Of a DNA stretch of 64,000 bases, positions 26,409-35,495 are shown in pieces. Numbering within the stretch: position 1 is the stretch's first letter; each line of letters begins with the position of its first letter. The position numbers and the translations under genes were made by a program. The stretch is from the NCBI GenBank assembly GCA_019359375.1, contig JAHHHL010000022.1, positions 1 through 64,000 on the forward strand, given 5' to 3'. This stretch comes from Lyngbya sp. HA4199-MV5. Lineage in GTDB: Bacteria > Cyanobacteriota > Cyanobacteriia > Leptolyngbyales > Leptolyngbyaceae. The notes below the pieces were generated by a model, which was not told the DNA's origin, searched no databases, and saw nothing but the letters and a program-made list of their open reading frames with translations.

Positions 26409-27611
26409 ATGTCAAAAATTAAATGGTTAGTGCTGGTGGTGGCAACTTGCCTCATCAGCGTCTTGTGCTACACGGTCATTAGCTTTTCTCAGTCCCCTCA
26501 AGCTTCGGTCTCTTTAACGACTGAACCATCGATCGCTCAAGCAATGCCACTGGAAGCAGAAGCGACAAAATACTTAGGTTCAGGACAGTATCATCCACCC
26601 GTGCAGCTCAAGTTTCAGGCGCGAGATACTACAGGTGCACCGCTGCAAAAGGCTCGGTTTCATCTGCAAATTTTAACCCCTGTGCCAACTCCCTGGTTCA
26701 CCACCGACTTTCCGATTGTGGAAGGCACGAAACTATTGGATCTTACAGGCGATGCGCCAACGGGTGCGTTTCAATTGCAACAAGTGTTTCCGATTCGGGG
26801 CACCTATCAGTTGCAGGTGGCTGTGATGCCTATCGTCGCCAATGCCTTCGCGCCGATTGAGCAGACATTGACTCTGACCGTTCCCGAAAATCCGCTGAAG
26901 TTCCGTTATTTTCCCATTGTTTTGGGTGTGCTATTGACGATCGGGTTTGGCGGCGGTTGGATCATTGGCGGTCGTCAAGGCATCCAAAGCGGCGAAATTG
27001 CCCCGCTGCGGGTGCGGTTGCTGTTGAGTGGAGTCACAGTTTTGGCGATCGTCGCCCTGCTATTTTTTGATGTGAGTGCCGAACTCGGTCAGTCCCATGC
27101 AGGGATGGCAATGCCTGAAGCAGCGCCGCCAGCCGATACCTCCGGGTTGATACAGTCACAAGGATTGAAATTGGCATTAACCGGAGATGACCAGACGGCG
27201 GTGGGTCAATTGGCATCGTTCCAGGCAAAATTGCTCGATCGTCAAACCAATCAGCCCGTAAATGATGCCATCTTTGCTGTGAAAGCGACTCAGCTAGAAA
27301 ACAACTGGGTCGCGTTTGCCTATCAGGGCGTGCCTGATACTACCGGTTCACTGACATGGCAGGAACAACTTTTTGATGGTGCTTCCCATAAAATTGAAGT
27401 GGCGGTCTCGCCCAGCCCTAACAGCAGCAGACAATTTAAACCGTTTCAAGTCACGAAAGAAATTGAGGTCGAGGGGATTGCCCCACCGATCGCCGTTCGA
27501 CTCGTGGGGTTACTTTACTTCACTGGAGTACTGGTACTGGGGCTGCTTGCAGGACTCTGGCTACAGCGTCGTCGCTTGCGTTTCAGCGATCTCAGAACTG
27601 CGAGCGTCTAA
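26409..27611 (+). CDS. Membrane protein with periplasmic beta domains, cobalamin-riboswitch operon
   Basis: This 400-residue protein has an N-terminal anchor (about 5-25) and a periplasmic beta-rich domain (about 55-170, HPPVQLKFQARDTTGAPLQ). Two adjacent membrane helices follow (about 180-235), then a second similar domain (about 255-360) and a last helix (VGLLYFTGVLVLGLLAGLWL). The two beta segments look like duplicated FixH/CopC-like folds, seen by eye only. A short methionine/histidine stretch GQSHAGMAMPEAA lies between the halves and could bind metal. CAGGAG lies upstream of 26409. Location after cbtB suggests a cobalt-related role, but I do not recognise a named family. Confidence 0.55.
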   Translation: MSKIKWLVLVVATCLISVLCYTVISFSQSPQASVSLTTEPSIAQAMPLEAEATKYLGSGQYHPPVQLKFQARDTTGAPLQKARFHLQILTPVPTPWFTTDFPIVEGTKLLDLTGDAPTGAFQLQQVFPIRGTYQLQVAVMPIVANAFAPIEQTLTLTVPENPLKFRYFPIVLGVLLTIGFGGGWIIGGRQGIQSGEIAPLRVRLLLSGVTVLAIVALLFFDVSAELGQSHAGMAMPEAAPPADTSGLIQSQGLKLALTGDDQTAVGQLASFQAKLLDRQTNQPVNDAIFAVKATQLENNWVAFAYQGVPDTTGSLTWQEQLFDGASHKIEVAVSPSPNSSRQFKPFQVTKEIEVEGIAPPIAVRLVGLLYFTGVLVLGLLAGLWLQRRRLRFSDLRTASV

Positions 27612-27638
27612 CCTTTTCATCGTCATGGTTTAAGAGCG

Positions 27639-28220
27639 ATGCTAAACGACCACTCCCAAAAAAAACAAGAGCACAAAGCCTTCTCCGGTTCTCACTGGCA
27701 GGATTTTCAAACCCCGGCAGCCAGAAAGTTGTGGCAGTACTGCTTGCTAGCTATTGGCAGTGCGAGTAGCTTTGTCTACCCCCATGCGCCGCTGGTCAGC
27801 TTTGCCGCTGTGGCGGGTTTGACACTCAAGCGTCGGCAAGCAGTTGTTGCTGCCGCGTTGATTTGGTTGGTTAATCAACTCTATGGCTTTACCGTTCGGC
27901 ACTATCCCTTAAGTGCGATCGCCCTTTTGTGGGGCGTGACGATGGGATTAGGGATAATTGTTGTTGTCTTGATTGCCTCCATGCAGCCGACGTTTAGCCG
28001 CCGGAGTTGGGCAGGACAGGGCTTGTGGTTAGGACTATCGCTGTTGCTGGGGTTTGCCGCTTATCAAAGCAGCAGCCTGTTGGTCAATCGATGGGTAGGG
28101 ATGCACGGTCTTACGGCTGATGTCTTCCTGAGAATGTTTGTGCGAGATGGAATCTGGGCGATCGCGCTCTTTGCTCTCCACACCGTCCTGGTGGTTAGAA
28201 AGTCCTCCGGCGCAACCTGA
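27639..28220 (+). CDS. Hydrophobic membrane protein, last gene of the cobalt operon
   Basis: This 193-residue protein contains about five membrane helices: ASSFVYPHAPLVSFAAVAGL, AVVAAALIWLVNQLYGF, LSAIALLWGVTMGLGIIVVVLI, GLWLGLSLLLGFAAYQ and WAIALFALHTVLVV. It starts 28 bases after the previous gene and shares the orientation, so it is likely under the same riboswitch. CbtA, the usual CbtB partner, is a similar-sized multi-helix protein, but I cannot confirm homology by eye. It could be the channel partner of CbtB. The stop overlaps the convergent permease gene. Confidence 0.5.
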   Translation: MLNDHSQKKQEHKAFSGSHWQDFQTPAARKLWQYCLLAIGSASSFVYPHAPLVSFAAVAGLTLKRRQAVVAAALIWLVNQLYGFTVRHYPLSAIALLWGVTMGLGIIVVVLIASMQPTFSRRSWAGQGLWLGLSLLLGFAAYQSSSLLVNRWVGMHGLTADVFLRMFVRDGIWAIALFALHTVLVVRKSSGAT

Positions 28221-29475
28221 ACAGAAAGAAGAGTCCTTCAAGACCGATCGCTAAGCCCACTAGTACCACTAACACCCAAAGGGTCACAGCATCCGTTTGG
28301 AAGGTCTGCCAGATCAGTACGCCCAAGGCACTTAAGCAAAGGAGCACCCCCAGCAGTGAGAGCCACTGACGGCTCCTAGTTGTCTGTGCGAGCCGTGCGT
28401 TCGTCCCATTGACTGCTGCAAAAATCAGGAGGAACCCCGCGCTGCCCATCGTGGCAATGCGAGCTAAGTCAAACAGATTGGCCAGCAGCAAGGTCAGGCT
28501 ACTCGTTAGCAACAGTCCAGGCAGAGAACGTGCCGCACTTGCGGTTGGCAAGCGAGCCGTGAGGCGACGACCGTGAGCAATGGTGGCACTAAAGCGAGCG
28601 GAGGCATAGAGGGTCGCGTTATTGGCAGACAGGGCAGACAGCATAGCGGCAGCCGTCATGAGTAGTACGCCCAGTGGTCCGAGCAGTGGTCGAGCGGCTT
28701 GTGCTAGAGCCGCATCGCGTGCGGCAACAATGTCGGTGATCGACGAAGTGCCCACCGTCACCACCGTCACTAAAACATAGAGACTCACCACAAACAGCAC
28801 CGCTGCGTAGTAGACTCGCGGCAGTGTGTGTCTGGGGTCAACCACATCATCGGCTGTATTGGCAATGAGTTCAAAACCTTCGTAGGCGAGAAAGATGACC
28901 ATCGCACCAGTCAAGAGGTTGGGTAGTGGCAGCCAGGTCGCGGGGGCTAGTTGGTGCCAGTGCATATGCCCCAGCCCCACGGCAATGAACAGCAGCAAGA
29001 TCGCCAGTTTGAACCCTACAATGGCACGTTGCGCCTGACCTACAGCCTTGGCGCTCAGCAGGTTGATACTAGTGGTGCCCAGCACGGCGGCACTGATTAA
29101 ACCGTGTTGCCAGAGTGGTTGCGCCGTATGGGTCCAGAGGCTCACGCCATAACTACCCACAGCCGAACAATACAGGGAAAGCATGATGAGATAGCTGAGC
29201 CACAAGAGGAGATTGAGTGTGCCACTCAATAGCCCATTACCAAACGCGTGCTGGAAGAACGTTACAGTGCCGCCTTTGTTGGGATAGGTGAGCGAAAGCT
29301 GGACATAGGAGTAGGTGGTCATGAGGGCAATCATGCCAGCCAGTAGAAATGCCAGCGGTGCGCCACCATGAGTCAGTTGCACGGCTAAACCGAGTACTGG
29401 GAAAATGCCGCCCACCATCCCACCCACACCCACAGCCCACACCGACCAGAAGCCCATTTTTGCGTTTGTCACCAC
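28195..29475 (-). CDS. APC-family amino-acid permease
   Basis: This 426-residue protein has about twelve helices and the APC superfamily N-terminal signature GVGGMVGGIFPVLGLAV (unwound helix 1 with glycines). A GTVTFFQHAFG loop and AMVIFLAYEGFELIANTADDVVDPRHTLP on helix 6 follow. This matches amino-acid transporters that use proton or sodium gradients. An AGAGG ribosome-binding site lies upstream on the minus strand. It is convergent with the cobalt operon (26-base overlap), which separates the two transcription units. Confidence 0.85.
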   Translation of the reverse strand: MVTNAKMGFWSVWAVGVGGMVGGIFPVLGLAVQLTHGGAPLAFLLAGMIALMTTYSYVQLSLTYPNKGGTVTFFQHAFGNGLLSGTLNLLLWLSYLIMLSLYCSAVGSYGVSLWTHTAQPLWQHGLISAAVLGTTSINLLSAKAVGQAQRAIVGFKLAILLLFIAVGLGHMHWHQLAPATWLPLPNLLTGAMVIFLAYEGFELIANTADDVVDPRHTLPRVYYAAVLFVVSLYVLVTVVTVGTSSITDIVAARDAALAQAARPLLGPLGVLLMTAAAMLSALSANNATLYASARFSATIAHGRRLTARLPTASAARSLPGLLLTSSLTLLLANLFDLARIATMGSAGFLLIFAAVNGTNARLAQTTRSRQWLSLLGVLLCLSALGVLIWQTFQTDAVTLWVLVVLVGLAIGLEGLFFLFRLRRRTF

Positions 29476-30101
29476 TTACCTCTTTCTTGTGTTCAAGACT
29501 GCGATCGCAGTCGTAGCTTTTTTTGATCTAAACAACTTATGAGGCGCACGATGATGTTGTGTGGAGAGCAGCAACGGTTGTTTTACCAAACCAGACAGGG
29601 GTAATGCTCTAGTCGAGGGGCGCTTAGATTTAGACTGCCTGTACCAACTCAAAGCTGTTGCGGCATAATCCCAGCACGATGTCAGGCATCATAATGGATC
29701 TTGAGAAGCAGATGTCTTTCATGTGAGTCTTTTGATTCGGGTTCGCAAGTACCGCCCCTTCTGTTGATGCGACTGTCATTCAGCAGCAGTCTTGGTCGCT
29801 TTGGAATGTTTAGGGCTGTCCGCGACGCAGCAGCACCTGTAAACCAGTTGCGAGAGGAAGCCTATGCGACCACAAGATAGTCTTTTGGCAAGGCTGTTTT
29901 GGCTACTGGCAAAATCTATTTATCCGTGAAAATCTATTGCCCCTGGGACACGTCGCATGGCAAGGTTTTATCACTGAAGAGCCGGGCATCGTAGTTTGTG
30001 ATGTAGCGATCGTCGCTCTAATCTCTGTTGATTGAAGCCATGATGTGGTGGAGTACACAGTTCGTTTTACCCCTGAGATACAGTACAAGTAAATCAGACT
30101 T
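29476..30101. other. Intergenic region flanking the Tn7-like element
   Basis: This 626-base gap lies between the permease start and the 3' end of tnsD. Several short frames exist, but none looks coding. If the tnsD-CRISPR unit was once mobile, one element end should be here or beyond. I could not recognise the repeated terminal binding sites typical of Tn7-like ends, and no tRNA was seen. Confidence 0.4.
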
Positions 30102-32033
30102 TTAACATAGAAGGAGCAAATTGCAAGCGATCTTGGTTGAGCGGACAAAAATTTCTTGTTCGATCGCCTTGTCCACCGTCTTTGAGTAGTCAGGACTCAG
30201 TCCTGCTATCCTGATCACCTTCCAGCGATCGACACTCTCACCCCGATGATCGAGCAGTCTAGCCACCCACCTCACCCGTCGAATCTGGTAGTCCTCGATG
30301 CTTTCTGCCACTGTATCCAGATAAACCTTCGTTAGTGGCATCTGGTCGAGATGCTGTTCGATCAGTGCCAGTTGCCCGATCACCTTCGCAACCTTGCTCA
30401 CTGTAATTCTGATCGGTCTCTCGGCGACCAAAAGCCTTTGCATGGCTTCTTGCACCTGAGCCAAAATTTGCTCATCTCGTTCCTGCCAGTCTACCCGGTT
30501 ATTGATATAGACTGGCTTCTGGGCGGACGGTGAGTGCTGGCTGAGCCACACCTGATCGTACCGATAGAGCCAGGAATAGGTGGCGGGAGCGCAGCGGCGG
30601 AGTGCTGTTTTAGAAGCCTGGGGATGCTGGCTCCGAAGGGTACTCCAGGTCTGCCGATGTTGGGTTTTGCGATCGTCAGAGCCATTGGCTTGAGGATAGA
30701 TCACTTCTGTAGCAACCGAGTTCTGGGTTTCACTGTGCGATCGCCATTGAGGTTGAAGATCCAGAAGCTTGACATACCGATTAATAGTGTTGGGATCAAC
30801 CTGAAGCCGTCTAGCAGTTTCCCGCAATCCCAGTCGTTCCACTTCTACCAGTTGCTTCAACTCCTGCTGCCACACGGAACCCACCGCTTTGATTTTGCCT
30901 ATGCGGCGTGTCTCTGCTTCAGTCTGGTCAGGTCCTGTTCGGCAGTAGATGAAGCCACAGGAGCAAGTAAAGGTGCCGACAGGCTTTTTCGTATCGCAGC
31001 ACAGACTAATGGTCAGATTGGTGATTTTAGGTTTGAGGTAGTGTTTAGCAGCAGCATTCAGGCAGAGCCACGGTCCTGCGCCAAAGGGTTTATAGCTGCG
31101 ATCGACCTGGAAGAAGTCTGCAACCGATACACCCAAAAAGCGCAGCATCAGAAGATGTCGAAGGGGATGAAAGGTTTTCCGATGTTTCCGCACAATACCC
31201 GTGAGCCAGTTGTGCTCATCCTGCAAAGCCACGTTTGAATCTAAGGAGTCCAGGAGGTTGTGCCCATAGAACGACAAAAACTGACCCAGCAAGTCCCGCT
31301 GATGCACACGACCCGTTGCGGTTGCCAGTCCTCGCTCAATGAGCAGAGCGATGTACTGCTGGCGGAACCACGTTACAGCTCTAGAGGGTAGTGCCTGTTC
31401 GAGTAGAAAGTAGGCATCCTGAGCCAGTCCATGCAAGGTGCTTAAGGCTTTCTGACTGAAGGGTGCATCAGTCTGATGGCTGCGGCAGTTGTCAGGACTG
31501 GCAGCACTATAGGCGTGGCGATTTAAGCCCTGCATGGGAATAAGGCTAGACTGCAAAACTTCAGCATGATGAGGGCAGACAAGCACTCCCGGCACTTGGT
31601 GAAGGCGATGCCAATACAACTCGCCGTAGATTTGCTGGTCGTTTTGAGTGCATTGAGGGCAGAACCGGAAGTACCGTGGCACACTCACCAGGCTGGCTCG
31701 AATCCCCACTTTGTCGTGGATACCGCCGCCATCCCCCGATCGCATGGCTTCGATGATTTGTTGCGAGCGCTCTTGCGGCAAAAAGGCAGCATAGAAGCGG
31801 TAGAGTGTATGATTTTGAATCAACTCCTCGACGGTGATCTGTGAGATGAGAGACAGGTTTGTGGCTAACGCTTCCAAATTGGCTGGCAGGTCAGCAGTGG
31901 CGATCGCGTTTTTAGCATTGAACAGCTCTTGCACCGTGAGCTTGGGACCCGTATTGCCACTTCTGATGTGATATCGGGCAAGAACGCTGTAAAGGACTTC
32001 ATCTGGATAAGGCTTGGGGAAAAAGCTCAACAT
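30102..32033 (-). CDS. tnsD: TnsD/TniQ-family Tn7-like target-selection protein
   Basis: The 643-residue protein begins MLSFFPKPYPDEVLYSVLARY, the classical TniQ-domain start. A zinc site follows at about 130-170 (FCPQCTQND...VCPHHAEVL), as does a C-terminal HTH section (LGLRETARRLQVDPNTINRYVKLL). TniQ proteins of about 400 residues recruit a CRISPR complex; longer TnsD proteins bind a fixed attachment site. This length favours TnsD. The start at 32033 is chosen because earlier codons are not conserved. TnsA, TnsB and TnsC genes are absent, so it cannot mobilise anything alone. It lies upstream of two small ORFs and a CRISPR array. Confidence 0.82.
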   Translation of the reverse strand: MLSFFPKPYPDEVLYSVLARYHIRSGNTGPKLTVQELFNAKNAIATADLPANLEALATNLSLISQITVEELIQNHTLYRFYAAFLPQERSQQIIEAMRSGDGGGIHDKVGIRASLVSVPRYFRFCPQCTQNDQQIYGELYWHRLHQVPGVLVCPHHAEVLQSSLIPMQGLNRHAYSAASPDNCRSHQTDAPFSQKALSTLHGLAQDAYFLLEQALPSRAVTWFRQQYIALLIERGLATATGRVHQRDLLGQFLSFYGHNLLDSLDSNVALQDEHNWLTGIVRKHRKTFHPLRHLLMLRFLGVSVADFFQVDRSYKPFGAGPWLCLNAAAKHYLKPKITNLTISLCCDTKKPVGTFTCSCGFIYCRTGPDQTEAETRRIGKIKAVGSVWQQELKQLVEVERLGLRETARRLQVDPNTINRYVKLLDLQPQWRSHSETQNSVATEVIYPQANGSDDRKTQHRQTWSTLRSQHPQASKTALRRCAPATYSWLYRYDQVWLSQHSPSAQKPVYINNRVDWQERDEQILAQVQEAMQRLLVAERPIRITVSKVAKVIGQLALIEQHLDQMPLTKVYLDTVAESIEDYQIRRVRWVARLLDHRGESVDRWKVIRIAGLSPDYSKTVDKAIEQEIFVRSTKIACNLLLLC

Positions 32034-32122
32034 GGCAACAGCTTTAGATTGTCCTGACCCTGAGGCAAAAAAATGAGTGCCAGATTCACACTGATTCAAG
32101 CGCTAAATCTGGCATCGGATGA

Positions 32123-32329
32123 TTAACCTTGACTGCGTAATGCCCTCACAATTTCTTGCGCCAGGTTTTTGCTCCAGACTTGTTCAAAGGGGCAGGAGAT
32201 GCGATCTGTCTCCCGCTGAAACCAACTGATTGCCTCCTCTAGTTCACTCACCGAGTAGGTCTCGTTGATCAGCATTTTGGTGAGCAAGCTTTCGACCACT
32301 AACGCTTGAGCCTCATTCAAAACCAGCAT
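32123..32329 (-). CDS. Small conserved-looking hypothetical next to tnsD
   Basis: This 68-residue product (MLVLNEAQALVVESLLTK, SELEEAISWFQRETDRIS, SKNLAQEIVRALRS) is acidic and probably helical. AGGAG lies upstream of the start (about 32336-32340). It sits 89 bases upstream of tnsD and just downstream of another tiny ORF in the same direction, so the three may form one transcript. I do not recognise a family. Confidence 0.5.
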   Translation of the reverse strand: MLVLNEAQALVVESLLTKMLINETYSVSELEEAISWFQRETDRISCPFEQVWSKNLAQEIVRALRSQG

Positions 32330-32340
32330 TTGATGTTCTC

Positions 32341-32493
32341 CTATTGATTTTGATGCGTGTTTTTTGCAGAGGCTTCGCTACTGCTCTTACTGAGCATGAC
32401 GAGGGCTTTGTCGATGTCTCGCACCTTAATGCCTCTAAGCGTCGTCAAGATGGCTTTGATGAGAGCGACCTCATCGGGGGAAAGAGTAGTCAT
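32341..32493 (-). CDS. Very small ORF (50 codons) upstream of the 68-residue ORF
   Basis: The minus-strand frame encodes MTTLSPDEVALIKAILTTLR followed by a helical GIKVRDIDKALVMLSK and a polar tail. It ends 12 bases before the next gene starts. Two compact, neatly spaced frames upstream of tnsD suggest a real small-protein pair, but coding status rests only on spacing and composition. Confidence 0.4.
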   Translation of the reverse strand: MTTLSPDEVALIKAILTTLRGIKVRDIDKALVMLSKSSSEASAKNTHQNQ

Positions 32494-32593
32494 GGGTATG
32501 GCCTCAATAGTACAAGCGGTCAGAAATGGTGTATATACACCACTTGCATCACAGCATACCGGAAAATGGCTAAGAATCTACTCCTGATCCGAT

Positions 32594-32782
32594 ATGAATG
32601 CTAGGAAGGCAGACCAGAAGCAACTCAAAATAACCGTCTCTGAGGACATTTATAGTCTGTTGAAACGCCTAGCCGGTGTTAAGGAAACATCGATGAATAA
32701 AGTTGTCGGTGAAGCGCTCGATCTCTACCTCGAATCTGACCACGCAAGAGAACTTATCGATCGCCACCACTTAGAAGACTAA
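32594..32782 (+). CDS. Ribbon-helix-helix (CopG-like) protein
   Basis: This 62-residue protein has a beta strand KQLKITVSEDIYSLLKRLAG and a helix pair (VKETSMNKVVGEALDLYLES), typical of an RHH/CopG DNA-binding protein or antitoxin. No toxin gene is adjacent. It runs opposite to tnsD and ends 34 bases before the first CRISPR repeat, so it may regulate the small divergent operon. Confidence 0.6.
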   Translation: MNARKADQKQLKITVSEDIYSLLKRLAGVKETSMNKVVGEALDLYLESDHARELIDRHHLED

Positions 32783-32816
32783 AAGCTGGCGCTTCACGAG
32801 GTCACTGAAGAATGAT

Positions 32817-33640
32817 GTATTGAACACTTAACGGTTTCTGATGCTGACGCATGTCTTTGACGATCGTCAATATTTGAGTTCCCACGTCCCGATACTCAAC
32901 ACCTAACGGCATCTAGTGCTAACGCATGTATATCGTTAGGGGTGTTTTGTCTGACTTTTTTGCCGTACTCAATACCTAACGGTATCTAGTGCTAATGCAT
33001 GGTTACGGGTTTACACTACCAACGGTCGCCACGTTGTACTCAACACCTAACGGTATCTAGTGCTAATGCATGGCAAACGGCTCACAAACTGCCCTACAAC
33101 GTGATGTACTCAACACCTAACGGTATCTAGTGCTAATGCATCTGCGTCGATCGCAGCTTATGAGTCAGATTGACGGGTACTCAACACCTAACGGTATCTA
33201 GTGCTAATGCATGTGGAAAAACAATGACCGCTACAACAGTTCCGCCCAGTACTCAACACCTAACGGTATCTAGTGCTAATGCATTCCCAGAGCGCATCGA
33301 CAATTTCTTCAAGTTGGAAGTACTCAACACCTAACGGTATCTAGTGCTAATGCATGTGGAAAAACAATGACCGCTACAACAGTTCCGCCCAGTACTCAAC
33401 ACCTAACGGTATCTAGTGCTAATGCATTCCCAGAGCGCATCGACAATTTCTTCAAGTTGGAAGTACTCAACACCTAACGGTATCTAGTGCTAATGCATCG
33501 ACGATCGGTAGAGTCGAGCCCCTCGACACCATCGTACTCAACACCTAACGGTATCTAGTGCTAATGCATGTCGCTGGTTTGCTTTTCAGAAAATGCCTGC
33601 ATGCGTACTCAACACCTAACGGTATCTAGTGCTAATGCAT
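32817..33640 (-). CRISPR. CRISPR array, 12 repeats of 36 bp
   Basis: Repeats start at 32817, 32892, 32965, 33036, 33106, 33177, 33249, 33320, 33392, 33463, 33534 and 33605. The plus-strand consensus begins GTACTCAACACCTAACGGTA and ends TCTAGTGCTAATGCAT. The first three are degenerate (32817 strongly, 32892 moderately, 32965 by one base), marking the trailer end. The leader is therefore on the right and the array is read on the minus strand, in line with the cas genes. Spacers are 34-39 bases. Spacers at 33213 and 33285 are repeated exactly at 33356 and 33428. The 143-base period of that block indicates a tandem duplication. Confidence 0.97.
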
Positions 33641-33918
33641 CGCGTAGTCTAGAATCCTTACTTAGCGCAGGCTATCAGCCAAGTTTACAAGCACCTAAGA
33701 TAAAAGGAGATCAAAGCTTCAAAATTCGACAGAATCGGCTCGTTTACAGAAGCCGAAAAGCCTTCTCCCTTAGCTTTCACCGCATTGCAAGCATCTAGCA
33801 TCATGCTAAAAGCTCTAAATATCCCCTTCAGTAAGGGTTCTACTCTGTCAACACCCCCTATTGCAGAAAACAAGAAGACATCCTTACTAAAATATTGCGA
33901 ACCACCTGGTGATTCACT
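33641..33918 (-). promoter_or_regulatory. Probable CRISPR leader and cas5-array spacer
   Basis: This 278-base stretch joins the non-degenerate end of the array to the cas5 stop. By position it is the leader that would drive array transcription. It is moderately AT-rich and has a 62-codon minus-strand frame (33685-33873) that I do not consider coding. Confidence 0.5.
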
Positions 33919-34545
33919 TTAGACAGCTTGAATTTCAGTCCATGCTCTATCAGGTGGTTCCTGCAGGTCATATTGCTGTAGTTCATACCTCAGCCAACAC
34001 GTTCCTTTTGAACCAATGTGGTCAACCCAATAAGGCAACGTCAACAAACCATTCTCGTCCTGGACTAACCACCTTACAGTCTCTCTACGAAAACCTCTAA
34101 ACAAACTTACAGCATTAATCAAATCCCTGCTTTCTCCTAAAGACAGCCCACCAAAACGACGGACAGAGGCAGGGTTTGCAAAAGCTTGCTGTAAGCGCTT
34201 CGCTAGTGATGGCCGAGCCGTTTCAGTCTCTGCCTTGACCCACACAATAAATTGAACATCTGTCAACAACTCCTGGTAATCAGGTCGGATATTGGTGGGA
34301 TCATGAATGTCCCGCTTCTTATATCGATGAAACGTCCGAACAATGGTGGATTTTTTAGGCTCTGAGAGGAGGGCGATCGCAAGGCGAACGCCACAATGTT
34401 TGTAGCGATCCATCTCGCCAACCAGAGATAGTAACATGCCGTAAACAGTTGAAGGTGGTGGTACTGGATAGGTCTCAAAATATTCCCTTGCTTGGGATTG
34501 TCTAAAGCACGCGATCGGCACTTCAACTTCTAGAGCGACAATCAT
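33919..34545 (-). CDS. cas5: CRISPR Cas5, I-MYXAN (DevS/Cmx5) type
   Basis: This 208-residue Cas5 begins MIVALEVEVPIACFRQSQAR with YPVPPPSTVYGMLLSLVGE, the glycine-rich RAMP start. Downstream are PDYQELLTDVQFIVWVKAE and PASVRRFGGLSLGESRDLI, which match DevS-like Cas5 of the I-MYXAN (type I-B) group. Cas5 caps the 5' handle of the crRNA within Cascade. It follows cas7 after 12 bases and precedes the array. The gene appears intact. Confidence 0.85.
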   Translation of the reverse strand: MIVALEVEVPIACFRQSQAREYFETYPVPPPSTVYGMLLSLVGEMDRYKHCGVRLAIALLSEPKKSTIVRTFHRYKKRDIHDPTNIRPDYQELLTDVQFIVWVKAETETARPSLAKRLQQAFANPASVRRFGGLSLGESRDLINAVSLFRGFRRETVRWLVQDENGLLTLPYWVDHIGSKGTCWLRYELQQYDLQEPPDRAWTEIQAV

Positions 34546-34557
34546 GGTATTTCACTC

Positions 34558-35484
34558 CTACAGACCTTGAATATCCCTGGTAATAGTTTCCTTAAGTGCT
34601 GCTACAGCAGCTTTTGTACCAGGAAAAACATTAGCGCCCCAATCGCCTAAAGTTCCGGCAAGCTTGCCACCAATCCATAACTCTTTGGGATCAATGTCTC
34701 CAGCGTTAACTCGATTAATCAGGTCTGTTGCGGACAGGTTTCCTGCCTCATCTTGCTTGAAGCAATACAGCAAGCGAGGGGAGAAGTCATGCGTCCAGCG
34801 CAAAACAATAGTTTCAGGGGCAAAGTCGTAGAGAAAACGGGCATGGTTACCTGCAACTTCGCCGAGCGGGACTAGACCATCCAGCACGGCGTGGATGCGA
34901 GCTTTGTCCTTAAGGCGATCGGGCGTCAGCGCAAACCCATATTGGTAGCGAGTAGCATGTACCTCTGTGCCATACAACGATGTCCGATCCTTTTCTTTAC
35001 TCACAGCATTAAACGTAATGTCTCCCACAAACGGGGTCGTTGAAACAGCACGGGTAACCTCTAAGACCCCTCGCCTATTTACAATAGTCCCCTTCGGTTG
35101 TTTGCTTTTCTTCTTGGGTGGCTCCAATGGCTCATCAGCATTTTCCAACTTCGCTGCTTCGGTCCGCATAAAGCCGAGCACATCATCATCAATAAAGCTG
35201 ACGGCATCAAAACTGGGATTAGTCACTGAAAATTTGTTAGCGTCATCATCCCAGCACCTGTTAACCCTATAGCCAGACCGTTGCCAGTAGTAACGCAAAG
35301 CCCAACGAATGGCTTCAGCCGAGACAGTCGTGTGGGTTTCGCCTTGCCACCAGAGCTTTTGTAAGGGAGTAATGTTACCCTCATTCTCACCACGGTTGTT
35401 TGCAGCCGCACCGTGGTGAGTTAAGACATTTCCAAAGAGATGCAACACTAAAGACTCTCCTTCCAATCGCTTGGTCTTTGACAT
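34558..35484 (-). CDS. cas7: CRISPR Cas7 (Cst2/DevR family)
   Basis: This 308-residue Cas7/Cst2/DevR protein shows the family pattern LHLFGNVLTHHGAAANNRGENEGNITPLQKLWW, HTTVSAEAIRWALRYYWQRSGYRVNR, and later DITFNAVSKEKDRTSLYGTEVHATRYQYGFAL. Cas7 forms the backbone filament of Cascade on the spacer RNA. The length is normal. It lies between the cas8 remnant and cas5 with 11- and 12-base spacing, in the DevT-DevR-DevS order. It appears intact. Confidence 0.9.
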   Translation of the reverse strand: MSKTKRLEGESLVLHLFGNVLTHHGAAANNRGENEGNITPLQKLWWQGETHTTVSAEAIRWALRYYWQRSGYRVNRCWDDDANKFSVTNPSFDAVSFIDDDVLGFMRTEAAKLENADEPLEPPKKKSKQPKGTIVNRRGVLEVTRAVSTTPFVGDITFNAVSKEKDRTSLYGTEVHATRYQYGFALTPDRLKDKARIHAVLDGLVPLGEVAGNHARFLYDFAPETIVLRWTHDFSPRLLYCFKQDEAGNLSATDLINRVNAGDIDPKELWIGGKLAGTLGDWGANVFPGTKAAVAALKETITRDIQGL

Positions 35485-35495
35485 GACCGCTTGAA

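Noticed and set aside
29476-30101. tRNA gene as TnsD attachment site
   Set aside because: No TPsiC-type GGTTCGA motif or cloverleaf could be found in this gap.
29903-30148. 81-codon minus-strand frame overlapping the end of tnsD
   Set aside because: Composition and content look random and it overlaps tnsD in another frame.
32344-32604. 86-codon plus-strand frame before the RHH gene
   Set aside because: It is the shadow of a better minus-strand small ORF (32341-32493) and has no motif.
33685-33873. Possible Cas6 remnant between array and cas5
   Set aside because: Only 62 codons with no glycine-rich RAMP loop; better explained as leader sequence.
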